Shown one piece after another: positions 45,962 through 57,653 of a DNA stretch of 64,000 bases (the stretch's first letter is position 1; every line of letters starts with the position of its first letter). The position numbers and the translations under genes are program-made. The notes under the pieces were generated by a model. That model saw only the letters and a list, made by a program, of their open reading frames with translations, searched no databases and was not told the origin of the DNA. This stretch comes from Roseateles oligotrophus (lineage in GTDB: Bacteria > Pseudomonadota > Gammaproteobacteria > Burkholderiales > Burkholderiaceae_C): positions 310,001-374,000 of the forward strand of contig NZ_JAJIRN010000007.1 of the NCBI RefSeq assembly GCF_025717515.1, in the 5' to 3' direction.

Positions 45962-47343
45962 ACAAGGCCCTCCACCGGTTATGGCAACCGACGCTGACGC
46001 GGCGCGTGATCCTGACGCTGCTGCTGACGGCCGGCTTGGCTTGGCTGGTGCTGCTGACCTACTACTACCAGCGGGAAACCAGCCCGCAGAGCGTCGACGC
46101 CTATCAGCGGGAGCGCACCCAGGCATTGGCCGCCGCCTTGGCCAAGATCGAACAGCCGGAGCAGGCGCTTGTCGCTGCGGCGTTCGCGGCCGACCTGCTC
46201 AATAGCAGACACAGGCAGGCAGGCCGGCCGCATCCCGTCTTGCTTCAGTTGGAGGACAGTCAGGGCCGACGCTTGTACCGATCGGCCGAGGCGGGCGCGA
46301 CTGGAGGGGCAGTCTTGGCGGGCGAGCCCGGGCGCTTTGTGGACCTGAGCCTGAATGGCGTTCTCTACCATGTGCTGCGTATCGACAGTGGGCGCTGGCG
46401 GCTGCTGATTGGCGAGGTGCGCGCCGACGATAGTTGGCTGCTGGGTCGTTTGAGCAGTGACCTGGCGATGTCGGTGCTGATCTCTTTTCCCTTCGTTTTA
46501 CTGCCGACCTGGTTTGCGGTCGCGCGGGGCTTGAGTCCGCTGCGCAAGCTGTCCCGCAGCATCGGAGCGCGCGGGCCAGATGATCTGGGGCCCTTGGGCT
46601 TTGTGGCCAGATACGCCGAGCTGGCGCCGGTTGCCGATGCGCTTGATCGCTTGCTGGCTCAGCTGCGCAGCAAGATAGCGCGTGAGCATGGCTTTGTGCA
46701 GGACGCGGCACATGAGCTGAGAACGCCGATGGCGGTGATCTCGGCGCAGGCTCATGTATTGGCCTGCGCCGACGGCGCGGACGAGCGGCGGCTGGCCGCC
46801 CAGCAGCTGGAGCAGGCTGTGGCTCGCGCCTCGCGGCTGATTCAGCAATTGCTCGAGATGGCCCGCATCGATGCTGCCGGCCCGGCCAAGCCATCGCTGA
46901 TCGATGTGGCCCAGCTGCTGCGCCAAGAGCTGGCGGAGGCAGCGCCGCTGGCGATCTCGCGCGATATCGATTTGTCGCTGGAGGCGCCCGATTCGCTGCT
47001 GCATGAGCTCGAGGAGACGGCCCTGCGCTCGGTGTTGCAGAACCTGCTCGGCAATGCCTTGCGCTATGTACAGCCGGGTGGCCAGGTGGTCGTCGAGCTG
47101 GCTGCGCAGCAGGGCCGTTTGAGCCTGTCGGTGGCCGACGATGGCCCCGGCATCGCCGAGGCCGAACAAGGCTTGGTGTTCGAGCGTTTCTACCGCGTTG
47201 CGGGCAGCGAGGTGGCGGGCTCCGGGCTCGGCCTGGCTATCGTGACGCAGGCCGTCGCGCGGCTCCACGGCAAGCTGCGGCTGGACGCCGGCCTCGGCGG
47301 GCGCGGCTGCCGCTTCCTGGTCGAGTTGCCCGGCAAAGATTGA
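45958..47343 (+). CDS. Sensor histidine kinase (QseC/TctE-like)
   Basis: A 461-residue inner-membrane kinase with helices near residues 16-38 and 165-190 around a periplasmic sensor of about 125 residues. A HAMP-like linker (ARGLSPLRKLSRSIGARGPDDLGPL) precedes the H box FVQDAAHELRTPMAVI. N box QNLLGNALRYV, G1 DDGPGI, F box ERFYRV and G2 GSGLGLAIV are intact. The TctE-type arrangement is common for small-molecule or stress sensing. It overlaps the regulator by four bases and the hydrolase gene follows. Confidence 0.93.
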   Translation: MNKALHRLWQPTLTRRVILTLLLTAGLAWLVLLTYYYQRETSPQSVDAYQRERTQALAAALAKIEQPEQALVAAAFAADLLNSRHRQAGRPHPVLLQLEDSQGRRLYRSAEAGATGGAVLAGEPGRFVDLSLNGVLYHVLRIDSGRWRLLIGEVRADDSWLLGRLSSDLAMSVLISFPFVLLPTWFAVARGLSPLRKLSRSIGARGPDDLGPLGFVARYAELAPVADALDRLLAQLRSKIAREHGFVQDAAHELRTPMAVISAQAHVLACADGADERRLAAQQLEQAVARASRLIQQLLEMARIDAAGPAKPSLIDVAQLLRQELAEAAPLAISRDIDLSLEAPDSLLHELEETALRSVLQNLLGNALRYVQPGGQVVVELAAQQGRLSLSVADDGPGIAEAEQGLVFERFYRVAGSEVAGSGLGLAIVTQAVARLHGKLRLDAGLGGRGCRFLVELPGKD

Positions 47344-47372
47344 CCCATCAACCCATCAATGGACTCGAAGAA

Positions 47373-48416
47373 ATGAAAATATTGAAATGGATGGCCGGCG
47401 GCTTGCTGGCGCTGCTGGTCTTGGCGGGCGCACTGCTGGGCTACGCGATGCTGACGGCAATCGACAGCGAGCACCCGGTGGGCTTCCAGCTGAGCCAAGC
47501 CAGCGGGCCGGACGGCAAGGTGTTTCCAATCGGCGTTTGGTACCCGACCGAGTCGAGGGCCTGGCCCACGACACCAATTGGAATGACCGTGATGAAAGTG
47601 GCGGCAGGCGCGCCCATCGCCGGGCAGCGCTTGCCGCTGGTCCTGATCTCGCATGGCAATGGCGCCGGCATACCGGCTCACGCCGATCTTGCGATGGCAA
47701 TGGCCAGCGCCGGCTACATCGTTGCGGCGCCGATGCATGGGGGCGATAACTTCGCCGATCAAAGCGCCGTCGGCAAGCCCGCTTGGCTGAGCGGCCGCGG
47801 CCAGGAGCTGAAGGCCACGCTCGACCATATGTTGCAGCGCTGGCCGGCGCGGGCGCAGATCGACCCCGCACGTGTCGGCGCCTATGGATTTTCGGCCGGG
47901 GGCTTCACCGTCATGAGTGTGATCGGTGCCATGCCGGACCTGCGTCTGATTGCCAAGCATTGCAGCGCGGCGGCGGAGTTCGCCTGCAAACTGCTCGCCC
48001 ACAGCAAGTCGCCCTTGCTGAGCGCCGATACGGCAACGATGGGGGAGAGTTTCGTCAGCGATGCGCGGATCAAGGTGGCAGCGGTGGCCGCGCCCGGCCT
48101 GAGCTTCGCCTTCGGGGCGGAAGGTCTTGCGCAGGTGCGAGTGCCGGTCCAGTTATGGAGCGGCGATGGGGACGAGATCGTTCCGTTTGCGACGAATGGT
48201 CAGGCGATTCAGGCCGCCCTGGGTGCGAAACTCGAACTCCACAAGGTCCCGGGTGCGGGACATTTTTCCTTTCTGGCCCCCTGCAGCGGGCTGGCCAAAC
48301 TATTGGCACCACCGCAGCTGTGCGAGGACGCCGGGCAATTCGACCGCAAGGCTTTTCATCGGGACATGAACGCCAGCGTCGTCAACTTCTTCGATGCGCA
48401 GATGAAACCGCGCTGA
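47373..48416 (+). CDS. Alpha/beta hydrolase (dienelactone-hydrolase-like), membrane-anchored or exported
   Basis: A 347-residue protein from ATG 47373. The N-terminal hydrophobic stretch (MAGGLLALLVLAGALLGYAML) is a signal anchor or signal peptide. The hydrolase core shows the oxyanion strand LVLISHGNGAG, the nucleophile elbow GFSAGGF, an Asp in WSGDGDEIVPF and a His in VPGAGHFSF, the expected catalytic triad order. Similar proteins are annotated as platelet-activating-factor acetylhydrolase-like or dienelactone-hydrolase-like; the substrate is unknown. An in-frame TTG at 47340 overlaps the kinase stop. It lies in the same direction and 29 bases after the kinase, so co-regulation is likely. 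Confidence 0.82.
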   Translation: MKILKWMAGGLLALLVLAGALLGYAMLTAIDSEHPVGFQLSQASGPDGKVFPIGVWYPTESRAWPTTPIGMTVMKVAAGAPIAGQRLPLVLISHGNGAGIPAHADLAMAMASAGYIVAAPMHGGDNFADQSAVGKPAWLSGRGQELKATLDHMLQRWPARAQIDPARVGAYGFSAGGFTVMSVIGAMPDLRLIAKHCSAAAEFACKLLAHSKSPLLSADTATMGESFVSDARIKVAAVAAPGLSFAFGAEGLAQVRVPVQLWSGDGDEIVPFATNGQAIQAALGAKLELHKVPGAGHFSFLAPCSGLAKLLAPPQLCEDAGQFDRKAFHRDMNASVVNFFDAQMKPR

Positions 48417-48522
48417 GCTGCGGCAATCCCCTTGTTCTGGATTTGATTGCCACAAAAAGCAGCAAAGCGAGTTTTTGCCGATGAATAGTGGGTACGCAGC
48501 ATCGCTCAAGTGGGCATCCCCA

Positions 48523-48551
48523 GACTTATCCACAGAGACCATGGATAAGTC
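48523..48551. repeat. 10-bp inverted repeat containing a DnaA-box sequence
   Basis: GACTTATCCA (48523-48532) and TGGATAAGTC (48542-48551) with a 9-nt spacer. The left arm with the next bases gives TTATCCACA, a perfect DnaA box. It is a single site in a 292-base gap before the DUF3455 gene. Confidence 0.6.
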
Positions 48552-48708
48552 AGGGCGTTGCGCGCCCTGGGGTGGATACAAGCGTTTTCGGCCGATGTTG
48601 AGCATGACTTTCGCCAAACGACTGCAGCTGCGGCATCATGGATTTTCGCCCGGACTCGGGCCTAGTCTGGCCCGACCTCAGCCCCTTCTTCTTCTTCCTC
48701 CTGTCGCC

Positions 48709-49254
48709 ATGAACAAATCATTTGCAGTTGCCAACATCGCCAAGCGCTCCGGCTTGCTCGTCGCTTTGCTGATCTCTTTCTCGGCTCAGGCGGCTCCGGC
48801 CGCAGCCATCCCCGAGGCGATCAAGGCGCCGGCCGGTCAAGCCATGAGCCTGGAAGTGCAAGCCACCGGCGTGCAGATCTATGAATGCAAGGCCAACGAC
48901 GCTGCAAAGTTCGAATGGGTTTTCAAGGGCCCCGAGGCCGAGTTGTTCGACGGCGCCGGCATCAGCATCGGCAAGCATTACGGCGGCCCGAGCTGGGAAT
49001 CGGCAGACGGCAGCAAGGTCGTCGGGGAGGTCAAGGCGCGCGACAACGGCCCCGATGCCAACGCCATTCCCTGGCTGCTGCTGAGCGCCAAGTCGAACAG
49101 CGGCGCCGGTGTGTTCGGCGCGGTGCAGAGCATTCAGCGCGTGAGCACCAGCGGCGGTAAGGCGCCGGCGGACGGTTGCAATGCGGCGGCTGCCGGCAAG
49201 GGCGTGCGCGTGGCCTACAAGGCGGCCTACTATTTTTATACCGCCAAGCCCTGA
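48709..49254 (+). CDS. DUF3455-like exported protein
   Basis: A 181-residue precursor whose signal peptide (KRSGLLVALLISFSAQAAPA) starts at ATG 48709. The body contains VQIYECKAND, FKGPEAELFD, GKHYGGPSWESADGSKVVGEV, NAIPWLLLSAKSNSGAGVFGAVQSIQRVSTSGG and a C-terminal KAAYYFYTA, the pattern of DUF3455 (no known function). Two Cys residues may form a disulphide. It ends two bases from the thiDE stop on the other strand. An upstream in-frame extension overlaps the dyad at 48.5 kb and does not look coding. Confidence 0.82.
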   Translation: MNKSFAVANIAKRSGLLVALLISFSAQAAPAAAIPEAIKAPAGQAMSLEVQATGVQIYECKANDAAKFEWVFKGPEAELFDGAGISIGKHYGGPSWESADGSKVVGEVKARDNGPDANAIPWLLLSAKSNSGAGVFGAVQSIQRVSTSGGKAPADGCNAAAAGKGVRVAYKAAYYFYTAKP

Positions 49255-49256
49255 GA

Positions 49257-50855
49257 TTATGAGGGGCTGATGAGGCTCGGATGGGGCGCCGAAAGCGCTG
49301 GCCGTTTGGTTCTGCGCCCTGATTGCCAAGCCACGCTGAAGCTCTCCACTTGAGCATCGGCTCGGTCCAGAGCCCTCACCAAACAGGCCGCCGCCGCGCC
49401 GGTCGCCGCACAGGCACGGGCCTGCTCGGGTTCAAGCAAACCACCTATCGCCACCACCGGTCGGCCGGCCATGCGTACCCACCAAGCCAGATTGACCAGC
49501 CCCTGCGGTTGCCAGGGCATGTCTTTGGTGGTGGTGGCCCAGACCGGGCCGCAGGCGATGTAATGCGGGTTCAGACCACGCGCCCTTGCTAACTCCCAAA
49601 GACTGTGGCTGGAGAGACCGAGCTTGATGCCGCTGCTTTGCAGCAGTTGCCTGTCGTGGGCGCTCAAGGCGGCCCAATCTTCTTGGCCCAGATGCAGGCC
49701 GACGCAGGGCAACTCAAGGGCAAAGCGCCAATGATCATTGATCCAGAGCTGGCAGCCGATATGGGCGGCCACGACCGCTTGCGCGGCCGCTATGGCGCCG
49801 CGGAGCGCGGCCTCGCTGCCCGGCGAGCTGGGGAATTTGATGCGCAGTTGAATCTGCTTGATGCCGGTGGCCGTCAACTCGGCGATGCGCTGCGGCCGGT
49901 CGGTGATGGCATAAAGACCCCAATCGACGGACTCGGTACTGTCCGCCTGCAAGACCTGCTCCCAGCGTGCCAGCGTGTCGGCGTCTATCGCTTCGCCGCC
50001 GAAGCTCATCACCGGCATGGCGCGCGGGTCAAATAAAAAACTTGCCGATGCGCGCACCGGCCCGGCTCCGGCGCCTGCCGAATGGCCGTCGCGCACCGCC
50101 ACCCAGGTCGCCATCTTGGCCAGCAGCACCGCGTCGGCGGTGACAAAGCCGCGCGCTAGCGCGGACGCAGCGGAGCTGGCGAAGCTGCAGCCGCTGCCAT
50201 GGTGATGCCCTTGCCCCAGCCTTGGCAGCGCCAGATGGCCCTTGGCCTCGGGGCTGTGCAGATAGTCCAGCGCCAGGTGATGCGGGTCATCGCCGCCGGT
50301 GATGCAGACCGCCTCGGTGCCTTGCGCCAGCAGCTTCTCGGCCATCAACTCGCGGCTCATTGCCTGCGGGGCCAGGCCCAGGAGCAACTCGGCCTCGCGC
50401 CGGTTCGGCGTGATCAGCTGCGCGCGCGGCAGCAATTGCTCCCGGTAGGCCCGCAGCAATGAGGCGTTAGCAAAGACCGAGGCCGGCCCGCCGGCGCTGG
50501 CACCTAAGACCGGGTCCACTACCAGGGGCACCGGGCGATCGCGGCGCAGCTCATCCAAAATTTCGCACAGCGCATGGACGGCATCGACCGAGCCTAAGAG
50601 GCCGGTCTTGATCACGGCCGGCCACAGATCGGTGGCCAAGGCGCGCATTTGCGCCAGCAGTTGATGGAGGGGCAGCGGAAAGACCGCCTCGACGCCAACG
50701 GAGTTTTGTGCCGTCACCGCCGCCACCACCGGACATAAATGAACGCCAAAAGCGGTCGCCGCGCGGGTGTCGGCGGACAGACCGGCGCCGCCGCCGCTGT
50801 CGGTGCCGGCCACGCTCCAGATGATGGGCGGGCTTGGGTCGTCACACCAGTTCAT
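49257..50855 (-). CDS. thiDE: Bifunctional ThiD-ThiE: HMP(-P) kinase / thiamine-phosphate synthase
   Basis: A 532-residue fusion. Residues 1-265 are ThiD, which phosphorylates hydroxymethylpyrimidine (SVAGTDSGGGAGLSADTRA, KTGLLGS, DPVLGAS, and the anion-hole LPRLGQGHHHGSGCSFASS). Residues ~315-510 are ThiE, which joins HMP-PP to thiazole phosphate (WGLYAITDR, QIQLRIK, LWINDHW, GLHLGQED, YIACGPVWATTTK, VVAIGGL). The start ATG 50855 overlaps the thiG stop as ATGA. It is the last gene of the operon. Confidence 0.93.
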   Translation of the reverse strand: MNWCDDPSPPIIWSVAGTDSGGGAGLSADTRAATAFGVHLCPVVAAVTAQNSVGVEAVFPLPLHQLLAQMRALATDLWPAVIKTGLLGSVDAVHALCEILDELRRDRPVPLVVDPVLGASAGGPASVFANASLLRAYREQLLPRAQLITPNRREAELLLGLAPQAMSRELMAEKLLAQGTEAVCITGGDDPHHLALDYLHSPEAKGHLALPRLGQGHHHGSGCSFASSAASALARGFVTADAVLLAKMATWVAVRDGHSAGAGAGPVRASASFLFDPRAMPVMSFGGEAIDADTLARWEQVLQADSTESVDWGLYAITDRPQRIAELTATGIKQIQLRIKFPSSPGSEAALRGAIAAAQAVVAAHIGCQLWINDHWRFALELPCVGLHLGQEDWAALSAHDRQLLQSSGIKLGLSSHSLWELARARGLNPHYIACGPVWATTTKDMPWQPQGLVNLAWWVRMAGRPVVAIGGLLEPEQARACAATGAAAACLVRALDRADAQVESFSVAWQSGRRTKRPALSAPHPSLISPS

Positions 50856-51664
50856 GTCGGTTCTCCCAGCAAAAATGGGTGGCCGCTGACCGGCGTCGAC
50901 GGCACGGCAAAGTCCTGGCTGCTCATCAGCCCGGCGCAAAAGCCCTGACGCCCAGCCCGCACGGCATCGCGGAAGGCGCCTGCCATCTGCACCGGCTTGC
51001 GCGCCTGCGCCACCGCCGAGTTCAACAGCACCGCGTCGAAGCCCAGCTCCAGCGCCTGCGCCGCATGCGAGGGCGCGCCCAGGCCGGCGTCGATGATCAG
51101 CGTGGCGTCCGGCAGGCGCTCGCGCAGGCTGCGCAAGGCAAAGGGGTTGAGCAGGCCCTGGCCCGAACCGATAGGCGCCCCCCAGGGCATCAAGACCGGG
51201 CAACCGGCATCGAGCAGACGGCGGCACAAGACCAGATCATCGGTGCAATAGGGCAAGACGGTGAAGCCCAGCTTGACCAGCTCGGTGGCGCCGGCCAGCA
51301 GCTCGAAAGGGTCGGGTTGCAGCGTGTGCTCGTCGCCGACCACCTCCAGCTTGATCCACGCGGTGTCATACAACTCACGCGCCATGCAGGCCAGTTGCAC
51401 CGCCTCGCGGGCGCTGCGGCAGCCGGCGGTATTGGGCAGCAGGCGCGCGCCCTGCGCCTTGGCTGCTTGCAGGGCCATGGCAACGAAACCGTTGTCGCCC
51501 CCGGCCAGGGTCCGCTTCAGACCGACGGTCAAAACCTCGGTTTGCGAGGCCTCAATCGCCTCGGCCAGCGTCTGGGGATTCGGGTAGCCGGCGCTGCCCA
51601 GCAGCAGCCGGCTGCTCAGGCTGATATCGCCAATCATCCAGGGGTCGGGTCTTGCCTCACGCAT
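50852..51664 (-). CDS. thiG: Thiazole synthase
   Basis: A 270-residue TIM-barrel enzyme that assembles thiazole phosphate from deoxyxylulose phosphate, ThiS thiocarboxylate and the glycine imine from ThiO. Signatures: LLLGSAGYPNPQTLAEAIEAS, VGLKR (Schiff-base Lys), LPNTAGCRSAREAV, WIKLEVVGD, VLPYCTDDLVLCRRL, MPWGAPIGSGQGL and DAGLGAPSHAAQALELGFDAVLLNSAVA. ATG 51664 has GGAGG nine bases upstream; an in-frame TTG at 51673 is less likely. It starts five bases after the thiS stop. Confidence 0.96.
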   Translation of the reverse strand: MREARPDPWMIGDISLSSRLLLGSAGYPNPQTLAEAIEASQTEVLTVGLKRTLAGGDNGFVAMALQAAKAQGARLLPNTAGCRSAREAVQLACMARELYDTAWIKLEVVGDEHTLQPDPFELLAGATELVKLGFTVLPYCTDDLVLCRRLLDAGCPVLMPWGAPIGSGQGLLNPFALRSLRERLPDATLIIDAGLGAPSHAAQALELGFDAVLLNSAVAQARKPVQMAGAFRDAVRAGRQGFCAGLMSSQDFAVPSTPVSGHPFLLGEPT

Positions 51665-51669
51665 GGCTA

Positions 51670-51881
51670 TCAACCTCCGACGATGGGTTTGAACAGCAGC
51701 ACTTGGTCGCCGTCCTTGAGCAATGCAGCGGCGCGCGCCGAGCGGGCGACGAACTGGCCGTTGAGTGCGGTAGCGACGCTCTCGGGCGCCAGGCTCAGCT
51801 GCGTCAGCAGATGTTCCAAGGGCGTTGCAGCGGGAATCCGTTGTAGCTGACCATCCAGCGAGACATTGATTTCTTGTTCGT

Positions 51882-51885
<4 letters not shown>
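51670..51885 (-). CDS. thiS: Sulfur carrier protein ThiS
   Basis: A 71-residue ubiquitin-like sulfur carrier. The C-terminus ends in VGG, with the terminal Gly-Gly that becomes the thiocarboxylate; the body LSLAPESVATALNGQFVARSARAAALLKDGDQVLLFKPIVGG is typical. The start overlaps the thiO stop by four bases. Confidence 0.94.
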
Positions 51886-55231
<3,346 letters not shown>

Positions 55232-55948
55232 ATGAGTCGACGCTTTGCTTGTGCGCTGCCCGGGTTGGTGGTCTCGTTGATGGGCGTGTTCGGGACGGTC
55301 AATGCGGCCTTTGCCCAGGCTGAAACACCGCTCAAGTCCGAGCTCAGCGCCGAGGAGCGGGCGCAAAAGCAGGCCGATAAGGTGTTCACTTTTATCAAGC
55401 TGCAATCGGTCAAGCCCGCCGCCAAGCGTGCTGCAGCGGAGCCTGTTGCGCCCAGCCCGCCGGTTCAAACCGCCAGCATTGCGGTGGCCAAGGTGGCGCC
55501 CAAACCCCAGGCCAAAGTGGCCGCAGCGGCCGAGCCTCGTCAGCTGGCCTCTGCCGCTGCGCTGGCCAGCCCTTCCTTGGACGCTCAGCGTTCGCAGGAG
55601 TCCCAGCCCGCCTTGTTGGCATCGGCGAGCCTGACGGCTGCGACCGCTCAGCCCGAGCTTTTGCCACAGCGTCCCGCCCCGCAGGCCGAGCCGGAGCCGC
55701 CTGCCTTGCAGCTATTGACCAAGGTCGAGCCCGAGATCCCGCGTCAGCTGCAGGCCGACTTCAAGGGCGGCGCGGTGACGGTGCGTTTCATGGTGCAGAC
55801 CGATGGTTCGGTCGGGCAGGCGCAGGCCGTGCAGGCGTCGCACAAGCGTTTGGCGATGGCGGCGGTGACGGCAGTCAACCAATGGCGCTTTGCTCCCTTG
55901 CCGGCGCCGCGTGAGGCCTCGGTAGATATCGCGTTTGCGGTGGAATAA
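55232..55948 (+). CDS. TonB C-terminal-domain protein with signal sequence
   Basis: A 238-residue protein. Its N-terminal hydrophobic stretch (ALPGLVVSLMGVFGTVNAAFAQA) looks like a cleavable signal rather than the usual anchor. A long Ala/Pro/Lys-rich spacer (about 60-155) leads to a TonB C-terminal domain (VEPEIPRQLQADFKGGAVTVRFMVQTDGSVGQAQAVQASHKRLAMAAVTAVNQWRFAPLP). No exbB/exbD lies nearby. It could still be a TonB-like energy transducer if the signal is not cleaved; otherwise it is a periplasmic TonB-domain protein of unknown role. ATG 55232 is preceded by GGAGAG. Confidence 0.82.
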   Translation: MSRRFACALPGLVVSLMGVFGTVNAAFAQAETPLKSELSAEERAQKQADKVFTFIKLQSVKPAAKRAAAEPVAPSPPVQTASIAVAKVAPKPQAKVAAAAEPRQLASAAALASPSLDAQRSQESQPALLASASLTAATAQPELLPQRPAPQAEPEPPALQLLTKVEPEIPRQLQADFKGGAVTVRFMVQTDGSVGQAQAVQASHKRLAMAAVTAVNQWRFAPLPAPREASVDIAFAVE

Positions 55949-55955
55949 GGCAGCT

Positions 55956-56879
55956 TCAAATCTGACCGGGGCAGGCAGACAGGGCCACTGCGACCGCCTC
56001 CAGAAACACCCGCGTGCGCAGCGGCATCAAGCGCCGCTCCGGGAACACCGCCCAGCAGGGCGTGGGCGGCAAACACCAATCCGGCAGCACGCGCAGCAAC
56101 TCGCCCCTGCCGACATAGCTTTGCGCGAAATGCTCGGCCACGGCGGTGATCCCGACGCCGGCGCAGGCCATCTTCAGCAACAGGTCGGGGGCATTGACCA
56201 GGCTGCGCTGCTCGGGCGTACCGCGCCAGCTTTGCGCTTCGTCGCCGGCTTCGCCTCGGCTGAGCGACCAAGGGATGGCTTCACCCGCGCGGCTCAAAAG
56301 CATCAGCCCGTGCGACTGCGCCAAGGCCTGCGGCAGCAAGGGCAAGCCATGACTGCGCAGATAGGCCGGGGCCGCGTAGAGGCCGCTGCTGAACAGTGCC
56401 AGACGGCGCGCGGCCAGTTGACTGTCTTGTGCCAAATCGCCCATGCGCAGCGCCAAGTCAAAACCCTCGGCGACCAGGTCGACGCGACGCGGCGACAGGT
56501 CCAGCTCCAGCGTGACGGCGGGATGATCGAGTACGAATTGGCTCAGCATGGCGGGCAGCGCCAAATTGGCCAGGTCGCCCGGCATGGAAACGCGCAGCCG
56601 GCCTGTCGGGCGCTGCTGGCGGTGCAGGGCCAGCGCCAGGGCACCGTCAACCTCGACCGTTAGCGCGCGGGCATGCTCCAGCACCCCGGCGCCGAACTCG
56701 GTCAAGCTCAGGCTGCGGGTGCTGCGTTGCAAGAGCTTCTCGCCCAGTCTTTGTTCCAGCGCGGCGATTCGCCGGGAGACCGTCGATTTGGGTAAATTGA
56801 CCCGCTCGGCGGCGCGGCTGAATGAGCCGGCCTCCATCACGCGGGCAAACAGCAAGAGGTCGTCGGCGTCTAGGCTCAT
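55956..56879 (-). CDS. LysR-family transcriptional regulator
   Basis: A 307-residue regulator with an N-terminal winged helix-turn-helix (LLLFARVMEAGSFSRAAERVNLPKSTVSRRIAALEQRLGEKLLQRSTRSLSLTE) and a LysR substrate-binding domain. It belongs to the CrgA/DhcR-like type that often controls a divergent quinone- or aldehyde-related oxidoreductase. It is divergent from azoR with a 117-base shared region, so azoR and pirin are the obvious targets; the effector is unknown. Confidence 0.9.
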   Translation of the reverse strand: MSLDADDLLLFARVMEAGSFSRAAERVNLPKSTVSRRIAALEQRLGEKLLQRSTRSLSLTEFGAGVLEHARALTVEVDGALALALHRQQRPTGRLRVSMPGDLANLALPAMLSQFVLDHPAVTLELDLSPRRVDLVAEGFDLALRMGDLAQDSQLAARRLALFSSGLYAAPAYLRSHGLPLLPQALAQSHGLMLLSRAGEAIPWSLSRGEAGDEAQSWRGTPEQRSLVNAPDLLLKMACAGVGITAVAEHFAQSYVGRGELLRVLPDWCLPPTPCWAVFPERRLMPLRTRVFLEAVAVALSACPGQI

Positions 56880-56912
56880 TGCTTTGATTGGTGCATTGGT
56901 GGAACAAAGTAA

Positions 56913-56925
56913 TCCATTTTATGGA
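56913..56925. promoter_or_regulatory. Candidate LysR-regulator site in the lysR-azoR region
   Basis: The small dyad TCCAT-TTT-ATGGA is 34 bases from the regulator start and 72 from the azoR start. Another half-dyad, ATTGGTGGAACAAAGT, lies just upstream. No footprint data, so this is only a candidate. Confidence 0.4.
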
Positions 56926-56996
56926 CTTCCGTTGCTTGGTTGGATTCAATAAAGTGAGCTCATCGTCAATCGAAACACTTTGAAGAAGGCATGACC

Positions 56997-57632
56997 ATGA
57001 AGATCCTCCAAATCAACGCCAGCGCCCGCCGTCTGCAAGCCGACGGCAAAGGCTCGGATTCCGCTCGTTTGGCCCATGAGTTGGTGCAAGGCCTGATCGC
57101 TCAGGCCGACGCGGGCGCCGCCAGCGTGGCATTGCTGGACCTGGCGATCAACCCTCATCCCGCCTTGGACGAGTCAAGCTTGCAGGCCTTGTTTACGCCG
57201 GCCGAGCAGCGTAGCCCGGCCCAAGCCGAACGTGTGGCCTTGGACAGTGGCCTGATCGAGCAGTTGCGCGCCGCCGATGTCTTGGTGCTGGCCGTGCCCA
57301 TGATCAATTTTGGCGTGCCGACGCAGCTGAAGAACTGGATCGATGCCGTCGCCAAGGCGGGCGTCACCTTCCGCTACACGGCCCAGGGCCCCGAGGGCTT
57401 GTTGACCGGCAAAAAGGTCTATGCCGTGCTGACGCGTGGCGGTATCTACCGCGATCAGGCCAGCGATACCATGGTGCCCTATCTGCGCACGGCACTTGGA
57501 TTTTTGGGCCTGAGCGACATCAGCTTTGTCTATGCCGAAGGATTGGCCATGGGCGCTGATGCGGCCGCCCAAGGTCTGGCGGCGGCTCGCGAACAAATCT
57601 CGGAACTTGTCGGCGCGGCCTTGCCGGCATGA
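56997..57632 (+). CDS. azoR: FMN-dependent NADH-azoreductase family protein
   Basis: A 211-residue flavodoxin-fold quinone/azo-compound reductase. The phosphate-binding start is MKILQINASARRLQADGKGSDSARL; VLAVPMINFGVPTQLKNWIDAVAKAGVTFRYT and GKKVYAVLTRGGIYRD are standard AzoR segments. ATG 56997 was preferred over 56991 because AAGG then sits seven bases upstream. Likely role: reductive defence against quinones or azo compounds. Pirin follows 21 bases later in the same transcript. Confidence 0.92.
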   Translation: MKILQINASARRLQADGKGSDSARLAHELVQGLIAQADAGAASVALLDLAINPHPALDESSLQALFTPAEQRSPAQAERVALDSGLIEQLRAADVLVLAVPMINFGVPTQLKNWIDAVAKAGVTFRYTAQGPEGLLTGKKVYAVLTRGGIYRDQASDTMVPYLRTALGFLGLSDISFVYAEGLAMGADAAAQGLAAAREQISELVGAALPA

Positions 57633-57653
57633 AGTAAAAAAAAGGTGGAACGA

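Noticed and set aside
48526-48534. DnaA box as a sign of a replication origin
   Set aside because: Only one box, no AT-rich unwinding region, no dnaA, dnaN or parAB genes nearby.
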